NCBI GenBank assembly: GCA_000467715.1 | Contig: AJFK01000018.1 | Coordinates: 1-64,000, forward strand | Direction: 5' to 3' | From: Hysterium pulicare CBS 123377 | Lineage: Eukaryota; Ascomycota; Dothideomycetes; Hysteriales; Hysteriaceae | DNA: 64,000 nt | Shown here: one piece after another, positions 46,169-57,273 of the stretch | Numbering within the stretch: position 1 is the first letter of the stretch | Layout of the letters: every line of letters begins with the position of its first letter | The notes under the pieces: generated by a model | Databases searched by the model: none | What the model saw: the letters and a program-made list of their open reading frames with translations, nothing else | What the model was told of the DNA's origin: nothing | Program-made: the position numbers and the translations under genes

Positions 46169-48715
46169 ATGGCCGACGAGCGCACGCCCCTTATACAAGT
46201 AGTCCAGGTTCGCCCCGCGCGTCCTCGATATCCCCACAACACCCTCCGCCGAGTTTGTACGACATTACTATCTATAGTACCACTCCTAGTCGTTGTAGCA
46301 GTATTTGTATCATTTACTCTCCCTGCCTCCTCTTTCGATGGCGATGGCTCGGACTGGTCCAAATACCTACCCTGGGCGGCTCGCCACCTACCAAAAGCAT
46401 GGCCTAAAACCGACGGCCTTTCATACGATGACCTTCAGAAGATCGTGTTGACGACTCCTGATGCTAAGAAGGCCCGGGAGTGGAGCCAGTACTATACTTC
46501 AGGTCCCCATTTGGCGGGAAAGAATCTATCGCAGGCAATCTGGACCAAGGAAAGATGGCAAGACTTTGGTGTTCCAAATAGTTTGATTGTGGATTATGAT
46601 ATCTATGTCAACTACCCCAAGGGCCACCGCTTAGCGCTTCTGGAAAAAGAGAAGAAGTCGAAGAGGGACGGTCTGGACACCGAAGGCGAGGATACTTGGG
46701 AAGTCAAATATGAAGCTAGTCTGGAGGAAGACGTCCTGAAAGAGGACGGTACAAGCGGCTTGGAAGATCGCATTCCGACCTTTCATGGATATAGCGCCTC
46801 GGGGAACGTCACCGCATCCTACGTTTTTTGCAATTACGGTACCTACAAAGATTTCGAAGAACTGCGGGCGGCGAACGTCAGTCTTTCAGGCAAGATTGCT
46901 CTCATCAAATATGGAGGGATATTCCGTGGTCTGAAAGTCAAGCGGGCGCAAGATCTGGGAATGATCGGTGCCGTAATCTACACGGATCCAGGGGACGATG
47001 GAGTAGTAACAGACGCTAACGGAAACACAACCTATCCCAAAGGCCCGGCACGGGAGCCGAGCAGTGTGCAAAGGGGCAGCGTACAGTTTCTCAGTGAGTT
47101 ATATGCTATATCAAGGCTTTTATAGATCTGTACTCACACTGTTGCAGGTCTTGCACCCGGTGACCCAACCACTCCAGGTAGCTTTGCTCTCTCGTTTCAT
47201 TCGATTTATCCTTGACTAAGGTTATTTTAGGCTACCCTTCGAAACCTGGTGTTCCCAGACAACCAGTCGATCATGCTATCCCCTCTATCCCTTCAATCCC
47301 CATATCCTATCTTGATGCTCTACCACTGCTCAAAGCACTTAATGGACATGGACCGAAAGCATCGTCGTTTAATAAATATTGGCGAAACGGAGGGCTAGGA
47401 TACAAAGGCGTTGAATACAACATTGGGCCTTCTCCCGACGGAATTGCTATAAATCTTGTCAACGAGCAGGAATATGTCACAACTCCAATGTGGAATGTGA
47501 TTGGAATTATCAACGGCACAATATCAGACGAAGTGATTGTAATGGGCAATCACCGTGACGCATGGATTGCGGGCGGGGCCGGTGATCCGAACAGTGGTTC
47601 CGCTGCTTTCAATGAAGTCATTCGGACATTTGGAAAAGCTTTGGAAGCTGGATGGAAGCCGCTGCGCACCATAGTCTTTGCGAGCTGGGATGGAGAGGAG
47701 TACGGTCTGCTTGGTTCTACGGAATGGGTGGAAGAGTACCTCCCATGGCTTCAGCAAGCAACAGTTGCATACCTCAACGTTGACGTTGGCTGTAATGGGC
47801 CCCATTTCTCAGCATCAGCAGCGCCTCTCCTGAACAAAGCGCTCATTGAAACTGGTACGTATGACCATCATGGTTGGCTTTGTCATGCTAACTAAGCTTC
47901 AAGTTAATACTGTCCAATCTCCGAATCAGACTATCACCAATCAAACAGTCTATGACGTCTGGAATAAAGTTATCAGGACGATGGGCTCTGGTTCTGATTT
48001 CACCGCCTTCCAAGACTTTGCCGGCATTCCATCTATAGACATAGGATTTAGTTTCGGTCAGGATACAGCCGTATATCATTACCATTCAAACTACGATTCC
48101 TTCGATTGGATGGAAACTTATGGCGATCCAGGGTTCCACTACCATGCAACCATTGCCAAGATCTGGGCACTCCTGGCCGTAAAGCTTGTCGAAACACCAA
48201 TACTACAGTTGAACGCCACAGATTATGCTGCGGGACTGGCTGGCTACGTCCGCAAGATCAAGGACAGTGCCGGCAACTCCTCGGCGTTTACTGATTCCGA
48301 TGAACCGCACTTAATGAATAACGATCTCTTCCTCCCACTTGAAAAAGCAATATCCCGCTTCCACAACACGTCCGCTACGTTTGACTCGAAAGCTGCGGCG
48401 CTCATGGACGAGATTCTAAATAATCCCATCCCCTGGTGGAAGTGGTGGGAGAAAGTAAAGCTGTGGTACGCCGTCCGGAGGATCAATTTGAAGTACAAGA
48501 CGCTCGAACGGCATTTTTTGTACGCTCCTGGATTGGATAATCGGAGTTGGTTCAAACATGTGGTGTTTGCGCCAGGTATTTGGACCGGATACGCGGGAGC
48601 AACGTTCCCAGGTATCGTAGAGAGTATTGAGGCTGGAGACAAAGGCAATGCCTACAAATGGGTTGGAATTATCACGGGTTTGGTGCAGCAGGCAGCGAGT
48701 TCGCTGGAGGATTGA
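46169..48715 (+). CDS. M28B membrane peptidase (glutamate carboxypeptidase II-like)
   Basis: Four exons: 46169-47093, 47148-47177, 47231-47854, 47904-48715, giving 796 residues. A short cytosolic tail and a single span (TTLLSIVPLLVVVAVFVSFT, about residues 31-50) make it a type II membrane protein. A PA domain (GKIALIKYGGIFRGLKVKRA) precedes the M28 zinc peptidase core: MGNHRDAW, GDPNSGSA, WDGEEYGL, LNVDVG and YHSNYDSF supply the His, Asp, catalytic Glu with Glu ligand, Asp and His. A C-terminal helical dimerisation domain follows. Homologues are human PSMA and yeast Vps70/Tre proteins; vacuolar or endosomal location is likely. Exon 2 is only 30 nt. An upstream in-frame ATG at 46067 would add 34 residues; MADERTPLIQ fits the family better. 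Confidence 0.92.
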
Positions 48716-48938
48716 AATTGAAATTGAGATACCCTTTGATCAGTCGTTTAAAATCTAGGCTAACATAACCATCATTTTACGCCTTTTTGACGATGATAGT
48801 CATCATCCTCCCAGTGTTTGTTCAGTTGTGAGTCCAGCGTCACGCAGCACCAAGATCATGGTGTCAAAAAATCGTGACACCACCTACATCATTTCTCCAT
48901 GCCAGTGTCCATATCATCGCGCGATCCACGAAGCCAAA

Positions 48939-49780
48939 TTACTCCACCTTCGAAGCCCTAACAATGACAAAATCAGGCCTCTTCAAATATTCATCCCAAA
49001 ACCCCGTTCCCTTTCTCTCGTCATCCGGCAAAACCTGCTTCATCCACTCCAACTTCAACCCCGCCCTCTCCGCCGCCCGTTCATAAATCTCCTTCTTCAA
49101 ATGAAACATGTCAAACTGCACCGGTGGCTCCGTGTGGCTCCTCAACCGACACTTCCACCCGACCTCCCCGGGAAGCGTCTCTAGTGTCGTAACCGTAATA
49201 CCGTACCAATCCTCCATAGGATAGATATCCGTCGCATCTCTAAGCGCGTTAGTCGTGATACCGACGAACTTACCCCCAGATTTCAAATTCGAAGCAATAT
49301 TCTTCCACATGGCGAAGAGCTCTTCTTCCGTGCCGGCGTAGTTGAGGAACCAGCCAGCGAAGATGACGTCGTAGGGTTCGGATGTCGGGAGTGGTTGACT
49401 GCAGTCGGCTACGGAGAAGGAGAAGCGGGCGTCATTTGCTGAAGCGGCGAGCGCGCCTTCGATCATGACGGCCGAGATGTCGTAGCCTGTTAGGCTGGCG
49501 GCTTGGAGGTCGTTGACGAGGAGGCGGGACCAGCGGCCCGTACCGCAGGCGAGGTCTGTTTAGATTGCTCAGCTTTGAAAAGTAGGTGCTTAGATCAAGA
49601 GTAGTTGAAGCAAGATTTGCCCGGTGTTCAAATGTTGAATATCGATTTACCTAGACATCTCGAACCCTTGATATCCCCCAAAGCTTCAATGACGGACGGT
49701 GTCTCGGGCTCCACGCATGGAAGATCGTGCATGTTGTTATACTTTGTACCGATGACATCGTATTGGGTGTTTTGCGACAT
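48939..49780 (-). CDS. SAM-dependent methyltransferase (class I)
   Basis: Two exons (49780-49651, 49555-48939), 248 residues, starting MSQNTQYDVIGTKYNNMHDL. The SAM-binding motif I, DLACGTGRWSRLL, is formed across the phase-1 splice (G/AC), which confirms the intron. Later motifs are GYDISAVMIEGA (acidic-loop region), YDVIFAGWFLNYAGTEEELF (motif IV/post-I) and LKSGGKFVGIT. The substrate cannot be told; similar ascomycete proteins are small-molecule methyltransferases. It is convergent with the M28B gene, with about 220 bp between stop codons. Confidence 0.88.
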
Positions 49781-50433
49781 GATTACGTCGTCCCTCAAAG
49801 ATTGAATGTACTTTATCCTGATTGACCAAAATATGATATGGTACACGGATCCTAATCCGAGGGTATGGTAAAGACGGATTTCGGTTCCTGGTCCTCGGGA
49901 CTGGAGGAGTACAAGGAACGCGGGTAGGGAACGGAGAATTCGGATTCACAATTATTATTCTTGCTGAGATGTTATGCTATAGGACCTTCGCACTGTAAAA
50001 AGACTAAAGAAACTTTGCAAGAGATCCTATTTTAGGAAGCCAGCCGTGCAGGTCTAGAGGAAGACGGATTGATGGGAGCAGTGAAGATAGCGGGGTGGTG
50101 ATTCTAGAGCTTCAAGCAGGCTTCTGTGCTTTCCCGCAATGGGGCAAGCGGAGTATGTGTTTTGTTCCTCAACAGATCTAGCGCCTTCAAGACGCAGCAA
50201 CTCTAGAACCCATTGATATCAGTTCACTGGAGCATGATCGACAGGATAGACAAAGTTATATCTTAATAATTCATCTATTTAATAATTGATCTAGAGAACA
50301 TGGGTAATCTTAAAGTGGTTTCAATCTAATTCTAACATTTTACTCGTTCATAACATCAGATCGCGAAGAAATACCATTGTATATTCTCAGACCATTCCCC
50401 TTTCCCCCCAGAGCTGTAGGGAACACCGGAAGT
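49781..50433. other. Intergenic
   Basis: AT-rich in part (50270-50400). No gene is seen. Promoter of the methyltransferase gene at one end. Confidence 0.5.
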
Positions 50434-51745
50434 TCACTTCTTCTCTACGAGCTCAATTTGAGCCGTTATGTTCTTAACATCCTCATCCAAACCTTCCTCA
50501 AGGTCCGTTGGTGAAGAAGCCAGAGGCAGGCAGGCTTCGCTCGCCTTCGGGGAGAATCCATGCAGGAATGAGAATTCCGCTCATCAGCGCAGAGACAATT
50601 ATGGCACGACGATGACCAACGAATTGTGAGAGATATCCAATGGTGGTGCCGCCGACGCAGGCACCATTCTTCATCAAGATCGACGCTCGGGTAGCAGGGC
50701 TATTTGTGAGATGTTTTTGGGTGAGCATGAAAGTGGTGTAGCTGTCTTGGCTAGTATGAGAATAGTAATTGAACTAGATACATATTAGCATGAGGATTCT
50801 GTACCTCTGTACGAGACACATAAAATTTACCCAGATCATGAGGATGATACAGTAAACGCACATTTCCACTCAGCAGCCAGCATGCGCTTGGTTTCAGCCC
50901 AGAATGCTCCAGGTGCCACAGCTTTGTGGCCAGCCTTCTTCGCCTCGATGAACTGCTTGGATTCCGGAAACAGAGCACGAATAAGTCCTACGGCAATTGA
51001 GATGCCCGCTCCAATCCAGAAGACTGTCTTGCAGCTATTTGTTGAGCCTCCCACCCCAAGATTTGCGCACGCAGCAATCACGTATCCAAAAGAGCAACCT
51101 TGTTGAAAAATACCGCTCATCAAACCTCTTGCGCTGGTTCTGTATATCACCAGTCTGTAATCATCATATCAGAAGTCCTCGGTTCATTCACGGGCAATTC
51201 TCAAGAGCCATGGCTATCGCATTGCCATAAACGCCACCCATGAAGAGGCCGAATAAACTTCGAAGGGCAAGAAATTGCTGGAAGGTAGAGCTATAGATGG
51301 TAGCGATCTGTAGCAAGCCCAGGATGATCATGTTGATGACCATAGGCCACTTTCGTCCGAATTTGTCTCTGGCAAGTCCAAACAGGGCGGCACCGATAGA
51401 ACGAAGAAGCAAAGTAAGAGTGATAGCCGTAGTTATATCGGTCTTTGATCTATCATAGTACTTTGAAAGCTTACCCGTTTGAATCGAAAGCGCATGGAAG
51501 TCGAAAGCATCGGCCGTCCACGCAGAGAAGCCAACAATAAAGAACAGCCAGTCTTTCGCTCCGAGCTGTGCCATGAGGCTAATTGGGTTCTTGAGAGGTT
51601 CAGGCGATTGCGATTCCGTATGTTGTTCAGCAAAGTCATTGGTGACTACCACACGCTGTTTCCACTTGAAAAGATCACTCAATGACTGCTTAGCCGTTGG
51701 AATGATGCCTTTGGCAATTGGGTCGGCGGGCTCATTCACAGCCAT
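50434..51745 (-). pseudogene. JEN-family monocarboxylate transporter, broken
   Basis: Start MAVNEPADPIAKGIIPTAKQ at 51745. Exon 1 encodes the first membrane spans (KDWLFFIVGFSAWTADAFDF, then RDKFGRKW and LRSLFGLFMGGVYGNAIAMA). The intron at 51191-51140 is intact. Exon 2 (ARGLMSGIFQQGCSFGYVIA, ALFPESKQF) has a one-base loss near 50846, so CIILMIW falls out of frame. After a second intact intron comes the JEN signature NYYSHTSQDSYTT with LMKNGACVGG and SGILIPAW. The frame then stops after ASGFFTNGP (50498), where the family normally continues for about three more spans. The expected-looking C-terminus (DEDVKNITAQIELVEKK) survives in another frame up to TGA 50434. So there are at least two lesions: a frameshift and an internal deletion. 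JEN proteins import lactate and pyruvate with protons. Confidence 0.85.
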
Positions 51746-52550
51746 GATCGCTGGTTTTGAACAAAGTGTAAGACTCATGATAGTGAACAGGAAGGCTAGG
51801 TGGAACGATTGGTTTGGAAGTTGATGGGGTGGAAGAATTTGGAGAGACTCCGAGCATCTGGCTTGCCAAAACTGGAAGATGTAGGATGCACTTTATACTT
51901 CCTTGCTAGACGTATTCACCAATGCGACATATTCGAAAATCACACCAGATACTCCATGAAGGCCAGATAGTCCATCGTCAACCACACCTATACTTGCCGG
52001 CCAAGGCAAGGGCCAAGGGATGGCCAAGACATCCAATGTTCTTAGGTTGAGGGGAAATCGGGACCAGGAATCTCTAAGGGACGGAGCGCGTGTCTACCAG
52101 AGACCCCTCCGCGGGTCCGGGACACCACGTATTTTAGTGAGAAAACAACCATGAAAGGAAAGTTGAACGTGGTATGAAAGGCGGAGACCACGTGGGGAAT
52201 ATTTGGGGGGCCTCTTAATCTCCACCTTGGGCAATATATTAGAGTAAAAGCACAACTCGGACATGCAAAGGTCGGTAGTGATTTCGACAGTTCAAGCCCC
52301 AGCGTACAATCCCATATCGATTAGGCTTCCCGAAGAAGGGCTGGCGATATCTCTCCCGCTCCTTGGCCAGCATCTTGGCCGCAACTTCTCCGAAGCTTCA
52401 CGAGCCACGGTAAGCTATGAAATATGTGTTGGCCAAGGGAGAAGAAGCGGGAAGCGCTGTACTCCAAGCTCGCGATATCGTAAGGCAAGCACCTCTTGGG
52501 AACCTTCTTTCAACCAGCATTGCCAACCTTGGTAAGAATGAACACGACCT
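51746..52550. other. Intergenic, upstream of the JEN pseudogene
   Basis: It includes a GC-rich stretch at 51990-52200. No gene is seen; probably the old promoter region. Confidence 0.4.
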
Positions 52551-53003
52551 TTACAGTATAGTAGAGGGGATGGGAGATATGGAGGGCGGAGCTCCTTGGC
52601 AGTAATCCGTCCGGAGGGCTTTCGGCCAGATTCCGCTGGCATCTAGAGTCGTGCTAGAGAAGAAGCCGGAGTCATCCTGATACCTTCTACTCAATAGTGA
52701 CTCCGGGAAGTTCTCGATAGAAAATGGCTCACGATTGTATGGCTCTGAATGCTGTTGAGAGGTGGCTAACCATGGGCATGGTGGGCATGGAGCATTGGCG
52801 TGGAGTTGCGGAGAGACATGCGGAGAAGCGGGGGTTGGATTCCAAGGTTCTTCCACCAGCCTCATCTCTCTTTCGTCCAACCCTCGACACCCCTCGGTCG
52901 AGAAGATGTATTGCATCCTGGTTCTGCCCAGGATCCGACGAAGTCTGATGGACAATGTGGCGTCGACGTGCTTGATAAGGCTGAAGAGATGGAATAACAA
53001 CAT
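52551..53003 (-). CDS. Hypothetical protein, 150 residues (weak)
   Basis: The minus-strand frame from ATG 53003 (MLLFHLFSLIKHVDATLSIR) has coding-like composition: RMQYIFSTEGCRGLDEREMR, then SIENFPESLLSRRYQDDSGF. There is no domain, signal peptide or intron. The competing plus-strand frames look poorer. It is divergent with the GPI-type gene 395 bp away. It could be a lineage-specific gene or chance. Confidence 0.3.
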   Translation of the reverse strand: MLLFHLFSLIKHVDATLSIRLRRILGRTRMQYIFSTEGCRGLDEREMRLVEEPWNPTPASPHVSPQLHANAPCPPCPWLATSQQHSEPYNREPFSIENFPESLLSRRYQDDSGFFSSTTLDASGIWPKALRTDYCQGAPPSISPIPSTIL

Positions 53004-53397
53004 GGCATTCTTATCTATCGATCCCACATGTGCAGCCCACGCCTAGTCCACATCCTCCAAGGGATCGATTACCCTCCTACTTCCCTCATTCGCTGTTGCT
53101 GCCGGCCATGCAGAGCGATGCTGTTGATCGCTGCCTTTATCGGGCTCGTCGCTATCTCGCCAATGCCCATCTGCGTCATTCCCACCTGCAGCTTCAAGCT
53201 GTTTAAACAACACGTCGGCCCATGCTGGCTTGTGTCAGCTCCCTGCAGCACGAGAGCTTCTCGTCGTCGGTTCAAAGCTGCTCTAAGACGTCCGGCTAGC
53301 TTCTTTCTGAATTCCACTTGCTTTGGCCTGTCAATCTACCTCAATTGCTTTCTCACTCGCTTTCTGTCAACCAAGTTATCCCCGTACAGAGTCAACC

Positions 53398-53862
53398 ATG
53401 AACTTGCACTACCTCACCACCCTCTTTCTAACTCTCCTCCTTTCCGACCTCACACATTCCCTCGTCCTCCACGAAGAAAAAGCCCGCAACCTCCCCATCC
53501 GCGCCGTTCCCAACTATCCCCGCGCAGTCTCTCAACTCATCCCTACCGCCTACACTACCAGCCGCAGCGCCAACACTCAATTTGTCGCTCCCCAGACTGT
53601 TGGATCAGGAAACCCCGACGCGACAACCGAGACGACCACTCACACTGCAAATACACAAATCATCCCGAGTGCAGGAACCGGGAGCTCTCCACCACTTATC
53701 ACGACTGATAGTAGGAGTGCGAATACTCAAGCTGTTGGCCCTAGCACTGCCCCTAGCACCACTCTTGCATCGGGAAATCATGCTCCTACTTTGGGCGTCT
53801 TCAGGGAAGCGGCTTTGGGCGCAGCCGTGGTCGTTGGATTTGGGATGGGTTTCGGTGCATGA
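53398..53862 (+). CDS. Secreted, probably GPI-anchored Ser/Thr-rich protein
   Basis: A single exon of 154 residues. The signal peptide is MNLHYLTTLFLTLLLSDLTH. A Ser/Thr-rich body holds three imperfect repeats around the core SANTQ: SRSANTQFVAPQTVGSGNP, THTANTQIIPSAGTGSSPP, SRSANTQAVGPSTAPSTTL. The tail is small residues then a hydrophobic end (AALGAAVVVGFGMGFGA), as for GPI attachment or a short C-terminal anchor. This suggests a cell-wall or surface protein. The start was taken at the ATG right before the signal peptide; an upstream in-frame ATG (53323) would bury the signal. The family is not recognised. Confidence 0.65.
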   Translation: MNLHYLTTLFLTLLLSDLTHSLVLHEEKARNLPIRAVPNYPRAVSQLIPTAYTTSRSANTQFVAPQTVGSGNPDATTETTTHTANTQIIPSAGTGSSPPLITTDSRSANTQAVGPSTAPSTTLASGNHAPTLGVFREAALGAAVVVGFGMGFGA

Positions 53863-54357
53863 GAACGAAGAAGAGTTAGAACGAATATGCCATGACAAGG
53901 AACCTGCAGTTGTGAGAGTTAAACGGGTGTGTGGGAGGTAAGATTTGTACATATAATGACGCCTTTGGAAAGCATGGGTGTTACGTTGTTCACGGACCTC
54001 TAGGATGTCAATCGGTGGGTTAGTCGCAGAATACGTTATTGCCATTGCATCAATCACCTGTGGATATATATGCTCTAGACAGCGTCCCAGCAAAATACCA
54101 TGCATCCAAGATTTGGACTTGATAGCTTGACGTCCGTGCTTCGCAGGGCCATATGACTGAGTACCTTTGAGTCGAACCAAATTTCAACCTCAGACCTCCC
54201 GCATTCCTCTTTCCCTCCACAATAATCTGAAGAAGCGAGAAAACATATGACGTAGTTGGCCATATATCTAGGTGAATCCTTCCGAATTGAGGTTTCAAAT
54301 TATTCACTTAGTACGGAAGTTGTTCGTTCTTTTCGAAACCGCAACAGCGTCTCAAAA
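53863..54357. other. Intergenic
   Basis: This lies between the GPI-type gene and the P450 pseudogene. No gene is seen. Confidence 0.5.
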
Positions 54358-56133
54358 ATGAATGCAATTCGCCTAACAATTTCTCTGACTATCCTCCATG
54401 TACCTTCATACGTCATCTATCGACTGATCAGAAGTTATCAAGAATATAAGGTAAACCAAGAAATAATCTCATTTTCTATGAATCATCCGACAAGTCTGCA
54501 GGCTGATATTGCCTTTAGGCATCGCCATGCATGTCAGCCTCCGCCTCAACTTCCTAACCGATGGTTTTTAGGGGTGGACCGACTTAAGCAGTTGTGGGAT
54601 TCAAATCGGGAAGGTCGATTACTTGCCTTCCTATGTTCCGTGGCAGTCGACTATGAACCACGCAACGATCTATCGCAATTCATGTTAATTGGACCTCGAG
54701 TATTCCAAACGCTACATCCCAAGGATGTTGAGGTGGTCCTTTCTTCCAACTTTAAACGTAATCGGGTCTCTCCACCCCAAGACCAAAAGAATGTTAACAG
54801 CATCTAGATTACGGCTTCGTCGTACAGCGTCAGATATTTGCTCCCCTCCTAGGCAATGGCATTTTTACGCAAGAAGGCCTTGCTTGGAAACACTCGCGGG
54901 AACTTCTTCGAAAGCAATTCGTCCAAGCACAATACCAGAATCCGGACCACTTCCAAGAGCACGTGAACCACTTAATAGAACGCCTACCTAGGTACCTACC
55001 GAAGGCGTCGTAGATCTCCAACCTTTGATTTTTAGCCTCACTATGGACGTTGTAACAGTACTACTATTCGGGAAATTAGTGTACAGTCTGAAAGGTGACA
55101 AACCATTTGACGAGAAGAATCGACAGTTTGCGGAAGCGTTCAATATCGTACAGGAAGGCTTAGCTAAACGCTTTCGAATCGCTCCCTGGCATTTCTTCTA
55201 TAACCCTCCCGAATTCCGGCGAGCTTGTTCAACCGTCCACCGCTTTGTTGAGGAGTATATCGAGGAAAAGAATCGACTACACAAGGAGAATGTAGCTAAT
55301 GAAAAGCTCTATGGATTCATCAATCAGATCGAAGAGGAGTCTGTCAGCAATGAACATCTTCGGGATCAACTACTCGATGTCTTGCTCGCTGGGAGGGATA
55401 CACAGCTTGCTGCTTGTCGTAGACGTTTCGGCTTCCAGTGCGTCACTCCGCACCGATGAAACGTCTGCGAGAAGAAGTTCAGTCAGTCATGGGTGACAAG
55501 ATACATCCAACCCGAAACGATATCCGGACGATGCCCTAGATTGCCTGCGTGATCAAAGAAAGTTAGTAATTTCCTCCTTCTGTTTCCGCCCTCCTGCCAT
55601 CTCTTCCCCTTACCCACCATCAAAAAGAAAAGTGGGGAAGAAAACAAATCTACCTAACCCATATAATTTACCTTTCTCACTCTATCGCCAGGCCTTCGTC
55701 TCTACCCTCCAGTCCCCTTAAATAACCGCACCGCCCTAAAAACAACCATCCTCCCCACCGGCGGCGGCCCCGACGGCACCTCCCCCATTCTCGTACGCCG
55801 TGGCGAAGTCGTCATCTTCTCCCAATACGTGAACTCGCGCAAGAGAAACATCTACGGCGAAGACGCATACGAGTTCCGTTCCGAGCGATGGGAAACCGGC
55901 GAACTAGACGATTTCGGATGGGCATATTTCCCCTTCACCGGTGGTCCGCGCATCTGCCTTGGGCAGGATTTCGCGGTCACGGAGATATCGTATACGGTAG
56001 TAAGGATGTTACTGCAGACGAGGGAGGTGGCGTTGCCGGAGGGTGAGAAGGTGAGTGTGTTATGGAGGAGAGGCAGAAGTTGACGCTTGTGCTTTCTAGT
56101 GCTGATGGGTGTAAAGTGGAGGTGAGAAGGTAA
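54358..56133 (+). pseudogene. Cytochrome P450, CYP52-type, broken
   Basis: Start MNAIRLTISLTILHVPSYVI (membrane anchor) at 54358. An intact 50-nt intron (54758-54807) joins NFK to HYGF and leads into FAPLLGNGIFTQEGLAWKHS and RELLRKQF. A frame change near 54990-55000 follows, then VVDLQPLIFSLTMDVVTVLL. The I-helix (LLAGRDT) is hit by a 2-bp insertion near 55403, and the expected TACCLSWTF reads TACCLS-stop-TF. A second stop follows RTMP before IACVIKE. After a second intron the K-helix (ESLRLYPPVP), the PERF-like FRSERW and the haem loop FPFTGGPRICLGQDFA are intact. A last frame change near 56070 precedes QKLTLVLSSADGC. CYP52 enzymes hydroxylate alkanes and fatty acids in the ER membrane. At least five lesions. 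Confidence 0.88.
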
Positions 56134-56472
56134 CGTGCCACGTCGTAGCATGCAGATATATAAATGAAATGTTAGAGTATGATTCGGACGGCAGCGAACG
56201 ACTATACGCTTAGCCCCACACGATGCCAGCTTAACGCTGCTTGACATTTGGCGATGCTCAAACGAAGAGAAGAGTTTTTTAATCGGCATCTCGATCAACG
56301 ACCATCGTAGACCGACACACCTTGTTCTTATTAAGTATTCAAAACATCCCAACCTACTACTAACCTCTATAGCAAACCACCCCAAGAAGAAAAACCACAT
56401 AGTTCGAAACTCCTCACACCAAAGCCTCCAATCTGCCTCAAAATACTTACCTCACCTCATAAAACCCCCAGC

Positions 56473-57273
56473 CTAATCTCCCTTCCCCCCAACATGCCTC
56501 CAAACTAAATAATCAACCAACAACCCCACCATAACCTCCCAAGTCTCCACCTCGGCCATCACACTCTCAATCCCCTCCTCCCCACTAAGCGCTACCCTCA
56601 AAATCTCCTCATCACTACTGCCCAGCGTAACACCAAGCCCCACAAGCTCCTTGGAGTGATAAGCCTTCAAATCCTCAAGCACAGCCCTCGTGACCGCAGT
56701 CCAAAGCTCCGCGCGCAAGTCGCTCGGATACGTGGGCCACCGGCTCATGAAGTTGTAATCGTTGAGCGCGGAGTACACATTCACGTACGTGGAGCTATCG
56801 CGCGGATCATCGAGGTCCGAGAGGAGTTGATCTTGGGCCAGGGAGAAGAGCTCGGAGAGGGCGGAGCGAGCAATGGATTCGTCGACGATGATGAGGTGGT
56901 GAGCGTGGTCGAAGGACGCGCTCGTTTCACGGATTTCGTCGAGGGTTTCGCGGAGGTTGAGGGTTGGGGATGAGGTGGTGGTTTGAGGAAGCGAGAAGAG
57001 GGTGAAGCATTGCGGACAGGCGATTTTGTGGGCGCAGATGAAGTTGTAGAGGCACGGGCGGCAGAAGATGTGGTCGCAGGAAAGGAGCGTGAGGGTGTTG
57101 TTGTCGGTGTGACAGTGAGCGCAGCTGGGAAGCTCCATGTTCTCGATACCTACGACTACTGTGCCTAAGGGATCCAGATTGCCGTAATGGTCGTCGATGC
57201 CGAAAATGTCAGCGACGTCCATGTCGGTAGAGGATGCTGCTGTGGTGTAGGATACTGAACCGTGATTATGCAT
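56473..57273 (-). CDS. C3HC4 RING-finger protein
   Basis: A single coding exon of 266 residues from ATG 57273 (MHNHGSVSYTTAASS). The RING is CAHCHTDNNTLTLLSCDHIF followed by CRPCLYNF and ACPQC, near residues 52-90: a regular C3HC4 set. The rest (RETLDEIRETSASFDHAHHL, NFMSRWPTYPSDLRAELWTA, then an acidic helical C-terminus) has no known domain. Upstream, a GTAAGT donor near 57332 and a CTGAC..CCCAG acceptor near 57293 define a 5'UTR intron. With it removed, 57273 is the first ATG. A longer frame to 57324 has no ATG start and would read through the intron. Ubiquitin ligase activity is plausible but unproven. Confidence 0.8.
   Translation of the reverse strand: MHNHGSVSYTTAASSTDMDVADIFGIDDHYGNLDPLGTVVVGIENMELPSCAHCHTDNNTLTLLSCDHIFCRPCLYNFICAHKIACPQCFTLFSLPQTTTSSPTLNLRETLDEIRETSASFDHAHHLIIVDESIARSALSELFSLAQDQLLSDLDDPRDSSTYVNVYSALNDYNFMSRWPTYPSDLRAELWTAVTRAVLEDLKAYHSKELVGLGVTLGSSDEEILRVALSGEEGIESVMAEVETWEVMVGLLVDYLVWRHVGGKGD

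Noticed and set aside
53028-53708. 226-codon plus-strand frame starting MCSPRLVHIL
   Set aside because: It overlaps the signal-peptide gene at 53398 in another frame; its second half is Pro/Arg/His-rich, typical of an out-of-frame shadow of a Ser/Thr-rich gene.
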